Shown here: piece by piece, positions 46,683 to 59,650 of the stretch
Position numbering within the stretch: the stretch's first letter is position 1
How the letters are laid out: the number at the start of each line of letters is the position of its first letter
Source of the DNA: Plasmopara viticola
Lineage: Eukaryota > Oomycota > Peronosporomycetes > Peronosporales > Peronosporaceae
Direction of reading: 5' to 3'
Assembly (NCBI GenBank): GCA_001695595.3
Contig: MBPM02000051.1
Coordinates: 124,001-188,000 of the forward strand
Length of the DNA stretch: 64,000 nt
Program-made: the position numbers and the translations under genes
The notes under the pieces: model-generated
What the model was told of the DNA's origin: nothing
Database searches by the model: none
Seen by the model: only the letters and a program-made list of their open reading frames with translations

Positions 46683-47927
46683 TTATCTCCTACTGGCCAG
46701 CCACGCATCACGAGCGGGCACAGCGGTCTTGCAATTATCGCTAAACAGACCGTCAATGCCTTCGTCAAACAATTTTAAGTACTCTAGCGTCGCGTTGCCA
46801 AAGTAATTAGCGGTCAAACGATAATTTTCGTCACGCATCGACCATGTGTGCACCTTAAGGCCGGCGCCGTGTGCTTTCCTGATTACGTCCGAGTTCTGAA
46901 CGATGGTATAGTCAGCATCCGAGACTATGCCGTCGCCATTTGAGTCCACAACGTTGCCGTCTGCGTCCACTTCAACAGCGACAGTTTTAAGTAGGTATCG
47001 CTTCCACGGAGATATAATGTCGGCATACGAGGCCAGCTCTGCAAGACCGACGGAAGAAATGAGGTAGTTCCAGTCATCTGTGCGATTGATCATAATCCAG
47101 TCAAACGGCGCCTTAAAATTGACTTCACCAGTAAGCGGATCGCTATCATAAGCGTCAATAAGCTGCACGAGCGTGAGGTTGGTGACCTTATTGAGCTCAC
47201 GTAAGTTCTCAGTCTCAAAGGACTGAATTAACACAGGCGCATCCGCATGATTCCATCCGTACTTGGTCAGCAAGTTAAGCATCGTGCTTTCGATAGGCAA
47301 GCCAAGCTCCTTGTGAAAGCTCGAGTGCTTTACCTCCGGATATATAGCGATAGTGTGATTATATTCAGCGGACTTCTTCTGTGCGAGCTGGATGACCTCT
47401 TCAAATGTAGGTATTTTATACAATCCGTTATAACTCTGGTCACGTTCGGGCAGCGGCTGCACGGCACAAAGGGTCTTGATTTCAGCAAGTGTAAAGTCGC
47501 TGACAAAATAGCCTTCAGTGGGGATACCATCAAGCATTTTGATGGTGCGCCGGTCAGCAAACTCAGGGTGGTCCGCGATGTTGGTGGTGGCGTCGATATA
47601 GGGTTCGTGGCGAACGACAAGGAAGCCATCCTTAGTACTGACTAGATCAGGCTCAATGACATCCACGCCGTATTCAATGGCAAGCGTGTAGCCTAAAATG
47701 GTATGATCAGGCAGGTAACCCGGTGCACCGCGATGGCCAATTATAGTAGGTTGCTTAAGTGAGCTGAGCTTCCAATTTGTAGAGGCTGTCGAGGCCGTCG
47801 TAGGTACCGATTGGGTACTGAAGATGGTGGCGTCGTCAGCATCGCTGATGATGATGGAGCCGAAGTCTGCAATCTCGTTAGCAGCAGCGAGGACCAAAAT
47901 GAATCCAGCGCACCAAACGTACGCCAT
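46683..47927 (-). CDS. Secreted glycerophosphodiester phosphodiesterase (GlpQ-like)
   Basis: A single exon encodes 414 residues. An N-terminal signal peptide (MAYVWCAGFILVLAAANEIA) implies secretion. The GDPD TIM barrel shows IGHRGAPGYLPDHT (His65, Arg66), VIEPDLVSTKDGFLVVRHE (Glu92, Asp94, His107), AIYPEVKH (Glu198), LIQSFE, VHTWSMRDE and GLFSDNC. These residues bind Ca2+ and cleave glycerophosphodiesters to glycerol-3-phosphate and an alcohol. An unusual insert at 328-339 (DSNGDGIVSDAD) fits the EF-hand/dockerin calcium loop. Length and layout resemble GlpQ-type enzymes. A role in scavenging host or environmental phosphodiesters is an inference from secretion. Confidence 0.92.
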   Translation of the reverse strand: MAYVWCAGFILVLAAANEIADFGSIIISDADDATIFSTQSVPTTASTASTNWKLSSLKQPTIIGHRGAPGYLPDHTILGYTLAIEYGVDVIEPDLVSTKDGFLVVRHEPYIDATTNIADHPEFADRRTIKMLDGIPTEGYFVSDFTLAEIKTLCAVQPLPERDQSYNGLYKIPTFEEVIQLAQKKSAEYNHTIAIYPEVKHSSFHKELGLPIESTMLNLLTKYGWNHADAPVLIQSFETENLRELNKVTNLTLVQLIDAYDSDPLTGEVNFKAPFDWIMINRTDDWNYLISSVGLAELASYADIISPWKRYLLKTVAVEVDADGNVVDSNGDGIVSDADYTIVQNSDVIRKAHGAGLKVHTWSMRDENYRLTANYFGNATLEYLKLFDEGIDGLFSDNCKTAVPARDAWLASRR

Positions 47928-49704
47928 TACGATTGTATGGAGATAAAACGTGGCGCTAGAATGCAGAGCAACCTAGTTTGCGCACAGAATCATACATTTC
48001 ACTGTATGTTAGGCACAAAAATCTGGACACAGATTGTTGTGTAACGTACCTCAGGGCCGGGGCCTGGGCGCTAGGTCAGCAATTTCAGCAGCGGGCACTT
48101 GGCCGCGCAGAAGCCGATGCTCTTGATGAAGGAGGGAGCGGCCTACATTGGTGCTTTTTGACCTCCAAAGCCAGCAATACTTCCGTGTGAAGCGTACTGG
48201 AAAGAGAGGCGCATTCATGAACGACATAAAGGCTGGTGTAATTTTCCTGCTTCACTGAATGCTTTAAGCTGTTGCACAGGCTCAGCAAATATTGTCCGAA
48301 GGCCGTTGGGATCTGGAAGTAGAAGCAATGTAGCGCCTCGTAAGTCGGCCGCGTGCCTCAAGCCGCACGTTGGGGTATGGTAAAATCAACCTTATTCCCG
48401 CCCCCCTCAAAAGCAACGCTTTCAGCGCTCGGTTTGCCAAAGCCGAGATATCTCGAAGGTGAATTGTCTTCAACCCCTCATTCAGGCAAATTGTACTTAA
48501 AGCTCTTGGACCCAAACACTTCGTTATATGAACTGAATCTCGGAGAATATCATCGTTAAGGCTAGCTGATTTTCAAATATGTTCTTTAATCTGAATGTCG
48601 TGCTGGGGAGTACCTAAGGATATTCCGAAGTGTTACGCAGGACTTGATGTGATGCTACCAGCACGCTTTAGATAGAACAAATTCTCCTTTAGAATCAAGT
48701 TCTTTGCATATTTGCCATGCAAGTGGTGGCTCCAGAAAGCTTTGGGTGCCGAAATAAACAAGCGTACTGCTCGTTCCGTGGCCTGCATTGACCATTTAAG
48801 AGAACCTTTCTTTCGACTGACCCGTTGTAGACAAAGCAAGTAGAATTTTATGGGACGTCCGTACCCTGCACCAGGCGAGTGACGAAGCTAAACCCGACCG
48901 AGAAATGTATTGAGAATCGTCTTCGTATTGTTCTGTATATCATAATGTAGCAAGCGCGTCCCGGACCGGATCTTTATCCGTGGGAGCTATGGACACTGTC
49001 TTCATGGGCGAGGTCTTTGACATGACCGGTAAGTCTTGTCTGAGACAAGTCCAACACCTTTAAGGGCGCAACACCGGGCGACGAGGTTGTTTTTACAAAA
49101 TTGTTGCTAACTCTAGTCTTCTTCGCAGTCCTCAGACCAAAGGCCGGGTGAGCACTTGCAGGAGCACCCACGAGACTCCTTGCCAATTTTATTGCCCAAA
49201 GGCACTTAAATTTTTGACCGATCATGGAAGGTAGAGCGATTAATGAGTGATTCCCGCCTCGGCGTAGAAGGAGGCTGTTTTAGAGCGTTTATCGTCTAAG
49301 ATGCCCTCGGATAGACAAACCACTTTTGACTCGCCATACACGACCTAGATGAAAACTTTGTGGCGAGCGCAGCATTGCACTTTAGGGTAGATTCGATGCA
49401 GATGCACATTTAAGAGCCAAAACAATATATGTCAAGGAACATCTCTCACCATTGTTGTCTTAATGTAGGCGCATGCATAGTCACAGAGGCAAATTGAGTC
49501 GGAGGTACATTCTGAAGTCGAACAAACTTTCGTAGAAGCTAACTTGATCATCGTTTGATGACCTGGTCAATTGCAGCCTTCTTCGCTGACTGTAGTGTCA
49601 TCATTAGACCAAACCGGCATTTCAAATAAGAGTCAGTTAGCAATTGACAACAAACATTTGGAAGAAACTCAAGTCCTCGTCGAGAGGATCGAACGAATCT
49701 TTGC
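47928..49704. other. No gene recognised
   Basis: Contains the upstream region of the phosphodiesterase gene. Frames at 47978-48190 and 48353-48559 have coding-like composition but match no family I know. Confidence 0.4.
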
Positions 49705-49716
49705 GAAAAGACGAGT

Positions 49717-50045
49717 ATTGTATTGTATTGTATTACGTTATCGCGTTGCCAAGTTATGCACGTGCTAGGCTCAGTCTGGCAGTTCCACGGCATAGAGTGG
49801 TGTCCGCATACGTCGGGTCTCGTTCGGCGGGCAGTGCAGCCAGCACCGAGGCCGTGAGGGTCTTCCATAATTTTGTGTAGTTCTGACTTGGTAAGAGCCC
49901 AGGTGGCGCCCTGGTGCTGGAGACCGTCGCGTCGAGGGTGAGACTCGTTAGAGACCTGCAGATGCCCGAGAGCACCTGCCCGAAGCGCGCGAGCATTTAG
50001 CCCCCGCGCTTGGAAGGAGGGCGTCACCCCAACCTTTTCCGAAAA
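49717..50045 (-). mobile_element. Short LINE-derived non-autonomous retroposon, copy 4
   Basis: This 329 bp element is on the minus strand, with its (AATAC)n tail at the left. It is flanked by gaaaagacgagt at 49705-49716 and 50046-50057. It is full length with the same mosaic as copies 1 and 2. Confidence 0.92.
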
Positions 50046-50057
50046 GAAAAGACGAGT

Positions 50058-51239
50058 TTGCGTGCTAAAATTGGCTTCCTGTTACGAGGAGCCTTATAAA
50101 AGTTGCTCGTAAGCCCCCATCAATATTTATATCGATTTGCGCTTTAAGATATTTCGAAAGATACTAAATTGCAGAATGATAACAATATAGGTAAAGCCAA
50201 AAGGATAAGATCCTGAAGAAACAAGTTTAGCTACCTGTAATCTATTGCCCGCGTCAAGATCGGAGAGAGCGAAAAGGCGTTTACCACGAAGCTGTACATC
50301 TTCCAGTACGCCGCCTCTGTGCAGGTGCGAACTCATCGCCTGGTTGTCGCAAACGTTCCTCCAAAACCATGTTTACAGACAAGTAAGCTGGTTAGAAGAC
50401 CACGTGTACCTAAAGCGCGAATACAGGTACGTCCTGTCTATTATTCTAGACTCCCACAGACGCAATCATGCATCAACTAATTGTATACTCATTCTTTCTA
50501 GACGCTGAGATGCTGTACGGACGAAAATTCGTCTTTTCTTTCATTTTAAACATCAGCAGATGCATTAGAACAGCAACTTAGCGTATGACGACTCTATAGA
50601 AGTGCTGAGACGCTGCCAAGCAATTTTGAGAAAATGTTGGGCTAAGACAACTTTTTTTTACAAAAAATGTGGGTCTTGCAACGACACTACTCAATTTAGA
50701 AAAAAATGGTGGCGGAGGAGTCAGCACCAGGTTGCTTCAGGTAATCACAAGAAGATGCTTTGGCTGACACCAAACTCGACTTTTCTGGAAACGTTAAAGT
50801 TGGTATTTTGCAGCAATACCGAAAATGCCTTTTGCTGCGCGCTACTGCCACATTATAACGACAGTCATGAGCATATCTCCGGGCTCGCCTTAGGCAGCTT
50901 TAAACTGGCATACGGAAATATCCCACTCATGACAAGAACTTTACAAGTTCAACCTTGATGGCGAGAACCGCTTTACTTGCGTAACAGTTGCAATCGTTGA
51001 GCATCAGAGATCATTTACGCAGCGCAAGCCAAGCCGCAACGCTTATTTTTTTCGGCTCTACGCTGACCTCATATTCTCTCACAAAGTAGCTGAAAAGCAT
51101 TGTCTTTTTTTGCTGCAAAGACACACATTCATGGATCTCGGCGAAATGTTTATTGGTCCTCATAAATATAAAGCTTGATATAGATGGCCTTACACTCTCA
51201 TCGCACATACTGAGCCGTATGCTTCTATGCACACGCTTG
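50058..51239. other. No gene recognised
   Basis: A 118-codon plus-strand frame at 50602-50958 is open but unrecognised. Confidence 0.4.
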
Positions 51240-51900
51240 ACTCCTCTTGTCTAGCAATCTGTCAAAACGTGGTCATTTGTTGACATCAGCAAGCGATTGG
51301 AACAGCCTGTGTCTAGATGCGGCGGTCAATTGTGGGTTTCAAATTGACCATCTTGTGCTCGGAAGGCCAAATACCGTCTCTGTAAACAGTATTACTGCTT
51401 TGTTCTCAGTGATACGAGCTGCAATATCTACCAACGCTCCATCTTGCTTATGCAGAAGTGTCAATAACTTTCCAGTGAGGACAGCCTTCGTAGGGAGGTC
51501 AATTTATCAGCCGTATATTTGAACTTATGACCCGTCATACAGATCCTCACTCGTTTTGGCATCCACGGGTATACGTGGGGTCACCAAAATGTTGTGACAC
51601 CAGCCAAAAAAATCTGCTGGCCAGAATTCCAAGCAATCTGCGCATCACGTGCCTCCAATAAATATTGTAAAGGGTATGTGACGTACTAAGCAATTACTAA
51701 GATTGAAACTAATGGATCCTCTTAGAGTGGACCAGACCATCTATCTACTCATAGCAATGCAATTGCTTTGTTGAGTGGTAGCGTAGTAGGCAGTGTATTT
51801 TGCCTTCTGTCCCGATGGGAGGAGCACCAAATAACATGATCACAGCTTGTTACGGCATAAATTTTGAATGCCTCGTGAATTCATAGGTTAGCAGAATATC
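51240..51900 (+). mobile_element. LTR-retroelement 3' remnant, copy B
   Basis: The internal 3' segment (ttgacatcagcaagcgattg near 51278) matches copies A and C by eye. A putative LTR begins at 51590 (tgttgtgacacc) after tggggtcaccaaaa. The block agaccatctatctactcata near 51732 recurs near 59430 in copy C. Confidence 0.55.
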
Positions 51901-53239
51901 TAATCTACTGATAAAATTTGATAATGAAACATGACTAAAAGCATACCGGCAAGAACAATGTGTTTTACAAGGTTGTATCGATGCAAATCTTTACACCGAA
52001 AAATGATAGTCATCCCGCGATTTGTCGGCAATTTCGACGTATTTGCTGCCGCTCCGCTACGATGCATGGACTGTAAATCGACAAGAGGCTTAGAACCCAG
52101 AAGATGCGCTTAGAACTTTACCAGGGCACACTTTAGGACAGATAATTCTTTTTATCAACAAAGTAGTTCCGTCTAGCAGTTGTAAGCTGCCTGGACCGAA
52201 AGGCAAGGACTTGCTTTTGGTAACGTGCAGATAGAAAAAGTTGCAAATGTCGCTAAGCAGCTCGTCTGGTCGGGCAAAGCCGACACTGGTGTCAGCTAAA
52301 AAAAATTATGACGATGACCAAAGTAGCGTGATGGCGACTTTTCAGTGACAATTCTTTTCGTAAAAAGAACAGATGCATAGCAAGAACCGCATTATATGTC
52401 TAATTAGCTGGATAGGTCGAACACTTTCTTAGATTTGCTGAATACCGTAGCCTAAGTCACAAGGGTCTCATTTTGAGGGGGGGAATTGCGCTGATCCCAG
52501 AAATACTTATAAAGCAGCTGAGAATGTTGCCAAGGAGAAACATTTGTTGATGCCGACATAGCGTTTTGGTCCTTAGAGCTCCTTGCGTTACGTGACTCAA
52601 AACACTCCAATACCGCCAAGCAATCTCCTTCGATACATTTAAAGACGTGTATACGTCGATTTATTTTTGTGCGAGAGCACTCAACAGTCAAAAACCTGAG
52701 TGTCGAAACGGGTAAACGCTTCCGTGGGGTCGGATAGCCCTTGCGTTGACGAGCCACTCCCATAGCGCTAGGCTTACTGACCTCATAGCGAATCCAGTTT
52801 TCAAATTAAGTACTAATTACACTTACACGCTGTTGAGCAACGAATCTTTTTTGTATAGGCTTTGTGCAGGGTTCACTGTACTACTCAGCTAAACTCAAGC
52901 ATTAGCATGTCGCCATTCTTCGTAAGCCTGTCGCTACTACCTTTCGGTTTTCAGAAACAAAAACTTGCTGGCGAGAGGAAAACTTTGATTTCTACAAACT
53001 TAGGATTCACATACCTGTATGCTAAAGCAAACATTAATAACTTTTCGGTCCTTGAATTCAGCGTCTATGCGCACGATATGTACGAGTTACCCCTTCCGTC
53101 TGACTATTATTTAACAGTGGTATGCTGCTGACACCAGCAAGCAAGTTGGAACAGCATTTGGCAAAAGTTCATATCACATGCTAGGAATACGGTGACCAGG
53201 ATAGAAGTGTCTTTTTAAGCGTCTCTTTTAAATTGAGCA
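51901..53239. other. Retroelement debris, no gene recognised
   Basis: Near 53125 the block gctgacaccagcaagcaag repeats the internal segment of copies A-C, so another partial copy lies here. Confidence 0.4.
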
Positions 53240-53680
53240 CGTCGGTTAACTGAATGGGTGAACTTTGCATAGTGCGCTGGACTTGGTCGATGGCCTGCTT
53301 CGAAATAAGGAATCAGCTATAAGGTCGGTATGCCTAGAGACAAGCTGTAAGAGTGTCTCGTGGAGACACAAGAGCTAGCATACGCCACGCCAACATTTTA
53401 CCGTCGGCTTACAAGACATTTCCAAGCTTGACGGGCATTTGTCCGAATACACATTGATGATATGCTCGTCTATAGTCATTTTAAGAAAGAACACTCGACT
53501 ATGACGGAAAAATACCTTTCTTTAAGTAAACTTCGATGGCAATTGACCTTACGTCATCATTTACAATTGTGGCAAAGAAGATTAGCGTCCTCGGATATTC
53601 GTAATTTGCCATTGCGTCGGCATAGATCCCGTCAAGTTAATTTGGGCTACGTCACGACCCCATCGGCGTGACATCGTCAG
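53240..53680 (+). pseudogene. Ty3/gypsy reverse-transcriptase fragment
   Basis: ALDLVDG near 53275 is followed by QELAYATPTFYRRLTRHFQA near 53370 and AFVRIHIDDMLVYSHFKKEH near 53435-53495. This is the RT palm with a IDD catalytic pair in the YxDD position. Stops and frame changes separate the pieces, so it is non-functional. Confidence 0.7.
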
Positions 53681-55271
53681 CCAAAGTTCAAGACACCCAG
53701 ATTTTGTTCTATAAATGTGAAGCAATGTATATTACGCTGAGCTGGGTTTACAAGGGGAAGAGCATATCGCTAGTCGCCAGTGTTGAAGTCAGCTTGTCGA
53801 TGCACAATCGTATTGACACATATATAACACGAAGAGTCTATTCGGACGAATGGTCTCGCAAGGTTAAAGCGAGACCACATGTCTCGCTTAGAGCGGCATG
53901 TCTAGGGCGGACAGGGTCTAAGATAGACACGCCAATAAAAACTGAAAGCTCTTAGTTATATACCCTTGTCGAGAAAAATTATCAGTTCTCTCCATGGCAA
54001 ATAATACTTAACCCATTCCGTCGTTTCATGCTCTACTTAAATGGAAGAGATTTAAATTGTGTTTCGAAGAGGTTTACGAAGCTAAGAATAGATCATACGA
54101 CGTAAGAGAGATAAAGTTTTCACCACAATTGGTTGAAGCGGTCTTATGACACTAAAAAGGTCCACAGTGCACAGAGTTTGCCTTTTCATCCCGAAGCATA
54201 TACTTTTTCCGTATACCATTTTTCGTTAAGGGACCAGAATATGTTCATACGAGACTCGTCTTCGGCGTTATCATCAGATAGAGGTGTACAATATCAAGCT
54301 GCTTTGATTTTAGCAACCAAATCCTGCGTGACACTGCGGCGTCCTATACCAAAGAATAATGTGGCATCATCAAAGTATTTTATCGTGCAAACGGCGAGGC
54401 AGCAATGGTTCAGTATAATAAATTGGCTACCTTTGATGGCATTCAGCGTGAAGAAGCTAGATTGCAAGTGGATCATCGTACGCACTTACAATAAGCTATA
54501 TAGGCGGCACAGACGTAAAGGATATGCTGCGAATTAGCAAGATGTATAACCTGATCAAGGAAGAACATTGCGAGATGTTTGATATCCACCTTGTTTTCAG
54601 AACCTTTTCGCTAAGCAGACGCTTCATAATTTGGGAATCTACAATACACATATGCTAAAAATAAACTGATTGGTCTACGAGGAGCAGGAGACCCGCTGGC
54701 TTCAACATCCATTAGCGGACAAAACTTCTGTTTTTAGAAGTAAGTTTTGTCAGTGCTGATTTGGATTTGGTACGAATATAGCAAAACGAGCCATAATGTA
54801 CACAACGAAAAACACACCGAAACTGATGCGAGCACTTTTATCTAGTGCTGTGCTTAAGCTGTATCACAACCCAGTATAAAAAATGAGGCAGCTTTAGCGC
54901 CTCGTCATGAAGTCACGAGAATTACAAACTAGAATCTCTGTCTAACAAAGATAAGGACCAAAAATTTGATGAAGAAACGATGCGATAACGCGCAGTCGTC
55001 CTTTAATAGAAGACTTTGAGACTGTAGCTCCTGGTGCAAGATGGCAAAGCCATATAAGATTGTAGGCGTTGCTACTCAAGTTTTGCGTCCACTAAACACC
55101 AGTCCCGAGAAAAAACATATGCTTAAGGTCGTCAACGTTTTAGTTTGAAAGCTATGACCACAAACGCCATTACCAAGAAAATTTACGCTCCAAAGCATGT
55201 AGAAATTAACACGACGCCACGACATCGCAATGGATGAGGATTTTTATGTTTAAACCACGCTCTGGGCAGAT
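53681..55271. other. No gene recognised
   Basis: 54133-54537 is an open frame of 134 codons on the plus strand with no family signature; it may be retroelement debris. A small inverted cluster (gcgagacc and gtctcgc) lies near 53850-53895. Confidence 0.4.
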
Positions 55272-55732
55272 CTATCGTATCCGGCTAGCAAATGCCATTA
55301 ATTTCAAAAAAGCGCTAGTGCGCGAAACTTTAATTAACGTACCCCAAATACGGATAAGGTTTTTTCCAGATCCTGAAAGACCGTAAGCAAAGAGGACGAC
55401 GGCATTTCCTCCTAACAAATCCACCTTTATTTTACGTCCGATGCTGTCGTAGGCCATTTGTTGGTCAACAAGTGTCATTTTGTCAGCCCGTTGGGCATCG
55501 CCTTGAATGTGACGCTTGTATCCGTAAGCACTCCACCAAGCGTAACCAAATGGAAATCGCGTGGTCGAGTACGTTGAATTAATGAGTTCCACATCACCTT
55601 CTTCTTCGCCATTTGCGTCATTACGACACCCAATTTATCATCGCATGTAAATGGTCGACAACGAATCGATACTTTGATACTGACACCCATTCGACGCTGG
55701 ATCGCGACTTGAAAAGTGTGGCTCTTGCCCAA
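55272..55732 (-). pseudogene. Kinesin motor-domain fragment
   Basis: On the minus strand a kinesin N-terminal strand (VSIKVSIRCRPF) starts near 55690. After a frame change near 55610 the frame continues with VVLFAYGLSGSGKN near 55390-55350, the kinesin P-loop with Asn where Thr is expected. The middle has the spacing of the motor's early helices (DKMTLVDQQMAYDSIGRKIK). Only the first part of a motor is present and there is no downstream switch region. It is a broken copy, probably of an intact gene elsewhere. Confidence 0.65.
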
Positions 55733-58700
55733 AACTCGGACCTTTCTGAAACAATACTATCAATTTCATATCGAAAGTTTATGTTATTTTGTATGAAATA
55801 AATAATAATTGGTCACGTAGCTTTTTTCTTACGGTTCGTCGAACTTTACATTTATTTACTTCGCCACACATCACCTAACTAAGAAGTTTACAGACCTCGT
55901 GCATTTTAGGCGAAACGTATTGGCGCGAGATATTGTAGTCAGAACTATTTGTACCTATTTTCTTTGTGTCACAATTTAGGTCCGAGCTTAGCTGTCATAG
56001 CTCAAGTTCGTGACAACAAGGCCTGCGTACAATTTGTAGCACATTTGGATGCTATAAATATTATCTCTGCTGTCTTAATATATATTAGGATACAGCAATC
56101 TGCATTGGCTGTACCCTCGCTAATGTCGTAGTGAATTGTAGACGATAATTCTGACTCGTTGTCGCTAGTTTCAAGAGAGTGGAAAGCACGAACGGAGTGT
56201 CCGTGACGGCGGCTGTCCAGGCAGTAGGCATAAAAGTGATGCTAGGGACGATATCTCGAACGATATCCTCCTATGGGCTGTTGACGACAAGTCTTCGCCT
56301 GGGCAAACGTGTATCAAAGATGCCACCATCTTGCACATCGACTTGGATAAAATGTTATGATAGCGAAAACAGAAAAAAACACTGCGCATACTTTGTTTCA
56401 TCGCCTGAAAGCCACATCAGTCTAGTGTGGATGGACAGAGTCCGCATGTCAAACACTGAAGCCTCGCCACCAAGCAAGCATAAATGTTTTCTAAACATCA
56501 AAACGAACATTTTTTTTCATTGGCCTTCAGCAGCGATCGCTTACTCGCTTAGCAGTTGTAGTATCGGCATTACCAAATAAGCAAGACGGTTTTACCAAGG
56601 GTTTGCACCTTAAGTCTACGCGGGTTCCATCATCATCGCCATCGCCTGTCATATCCTCATAAAAATTTAGGCTTGATCATATTCGGGAATTCTTCGACTT
56701 GCTAACTCCTACACCAACACCATCAATGCCGTAGTGGATACGATTGATTGCGGGCTCGGCATCTAATCTTATTATCCTTGCGATAATTGCAGAAATCGTA
56801 CTCAGTGTACGTTAAATGGTCGTTGTGCTGCGCACAACCGTTAGATTAGCCTTTACATCCCAGTCAGGTATATGTTTAGCTCTACAGACCGTCGTGATCC
56901 CTGTTGCTATTATGTACGGATCGTTTTTTATCTTTCTCTTCATCTTTTGATAGCTTATCAGCTGTGAACAATTACGCAAACGCTCACAGTTTTTCTAATT
57001 CAAATACAAAACCCAGCACCATTTTTGGTGCTACGTAGCTAGTTCATTTACATCAGTACATTTTCATAGCAATGCGTCAACAAGACAAAGACAAGGCCCT
57101 GTTTTCTTCGATTAAGAGTGGAAATTGCAATCAGTTGGTGCGACCGATCAATCACTATCCACATTCTTCTATTATGAGCTGTGTTTTATTTTCTATTAGA
57201 TCGCATAGTTTTAAAGCGCAGGATTCCAAGCACGTTTAAGCCTCCGATGGCATACAAAAGTCTAAATTCAGGTTTTTACAATATAAACGTGTGAGCACGG
57301 TACTATCTTTTCAAAAAGCACTGGTATGCACGACAATGAAGACGTCCACGTACCTCCGGTGTAGAAAAATCATACACAGTCTTTGTCTCACTAAGGGGGA
57401 TACTTGCTAACAAGCTCTGAGCTCACCGGTACACATAACACATACACAAGCAAGCTTGAGCGGGCGCTTATGATTATATTTTTACTCGCATGTATACCAA
57501 GGGTAAAGGTTTGGAAGTTACTGAATTCCTATCTACGATTCTCATACAAGAAACAGAATTTCCATAGTTACTTTAGTCCGTTTGCCCAAGGCGTTAGAGC
57601 TCTTTAAGCCTGACTCTATCGGAGTTTGATCATGGTATATGTTTTGAACCTAATTTAGAGCCTTTCTCAGCGAAACCAGTATCACAAATGAATTTTGCTA
57701 TGTGCAGCGCGAATTTGACAAATTTATTGACACAGAAGAATGACCACATTGCATAGAAGCTCTATCACTGATCAAGTCACGTCTTTACTGCACATGCGGC
57801 TCTAGCATTTGCTACTAATGTCATCTATGCCTTATTTCTCTTGATTGCGACCACCGTGCCGGTATAAGACACTGATAGAATGGTAGGCTAGCGGATCAAG
57901 TTGCACATACTAACATTCGTAATCTAAATCTTATGGCGTAATAAACTTGGCTTGCTATTACCTGGTGCTTCAACGCATTCGATAATTCATGAGTCAATCG
58001 CCTAAATTAGGTATATTTGCCTCATTTAGCGACTCTGCTTAAGCACTTTAAAGGCTATCCAGTAATTCTAATTGTGTCTATGATTTTGGATAAAGCATAA
58101 GGACATTATGGTCTTATGAAGAAGCGGCAGGGTATTTAAAGCTTTAATATGATGTTAGGCTTGTCTTTGGAAACATTGACAATTTTACAATATTTACAAG
58201 CACATTTACGGCTTCATGATAGAGTTAAGCTATTTTAACGCTTAATTTGGCGAGAAATTTGCACAACGGCGGTCAAAGCAATCAAGCAGCGCTGTCTGTT
58301 GATGTATCTTAATACACGGTATAAGTGTAATTATTTTGGGTAGATTTGTAGCTTAATCTGCTAAACAGTCGTATTAAATTTACAATTTTATAAGCTTAGC
58401 TTTAATAGACTTACGGTCTTCTGAGTCTAAAATGTACACTGACAAATTTTGGTTTCAACACACGAAAACATAACATTATCAGCTTTTACTTATTGGCTTT
58501 AGCGCTAATATTTAAGCAATAATGTGTTGGTATATTGTAATCTCTGTCTTTATATTAATTACTTTACGGTCGCATTAAAAGAAAAAAACCGCGATTTGTT
58601 CATCCAGTCCATATTTCTGAGAACGTCCCTTTATATTGTTTACAGACTTGTTTTGCTTTAAAGCTAAATGTGCAAAGGTTTAAGCTAAAGAACGTAGCAA

Positions 58701-58739
58701 GGCAGCACTCCTTCTATCATACACAAACGGTGTCCCCGT
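55733..58739. other. Gene desert
   Basis: A+T-rich, no recognised gene or intact element. Confidence 0.45.
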
Positions 58740-59650
58740 TAGCGTGGGTGTAGCCTCATCTTGCAACTTGTTTGGACAAGGCGACGTTTTTACCGCCCCC
58801 TCGCAAGAATGCATTTATAGGAAGGACCACGAATCGGAGAAAGTTTTGATAATCTATCGGTCCACCAATTTGGTGCCCACCTTGCAGTGTGTGTTTTGGC
58901 AACACATTGATCTTTTTATGTCTAATACACCAGTTTAAGGTTGGTCTGTTGGTGACAGCAGCAAGCGGCTCGAACCAGAGTCTTGAAAATTCGCGGCAGC
59001 CAGCCACGGGCCCTTGTTCGACAACGTCGTGCCCGGAAGGTCATTGTCTTATGTATTTTTATGTAAACAGCAAGGTTGTTTTTTTCTCAGAAAGCAATAG
59101 GTGCCAAACGCACCACCTTGCTCAGGCAACACACAGACATGTGCTGTCATTCGCTTTTAGTAACCCAAAGACAAGTCAAGAGTATCAACAGGTCAGCCGA
59201 CGGGTAAGCCTCGAATGTGACCTCCTAAAGGACGTAATTAACTAGGAACCTAATTGTTCATGCGGGGCCACCAAATTGTTGCGGAGCCAAAAAAGTCGAT
59301 TTGGCTTAACTTAGATGCCTACTTTTCGGAGCATCTTTCACCTTCAGAAGCATATCAAGCTCGAGGTCTTCAACATTTAAAACATCGATCAAAACAGAAC
59401 CGGCTGAATTTTTAAGAGTGAAGGAGACCGTCTATCCACTCATAGCGATCCAACTGCGTTCGCTGTCAACAGTTCAATCCTTTAAGTCTGGCAGCTTTCT
59501 CTGCGAAACGAAATTGCCTCAAAGGCACTCAGTTAGCATCATTCTGTACGCCTGACAGTTTTTTGTCAATAGAAATGCAATCCTGCTAATGCGAGCGAAC
59601 TCACAATATGACCTAAGTACATTAAGATTATAAGATTAAAGATAGCGTCA
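58740..59650 (+). mobile_element. LTR-retroelement 3' remnant, copy C
   Basis: The internal part (ggtgacagcagcaagcggct near 58949) is followed by a putative LTR start at 59277 (tgttgcggagcc) after catgcggggccaccaaat. Inside the LTR, gcgatccaactgcgttcgct near 59444 matches copy D. Confidence 0.55.
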
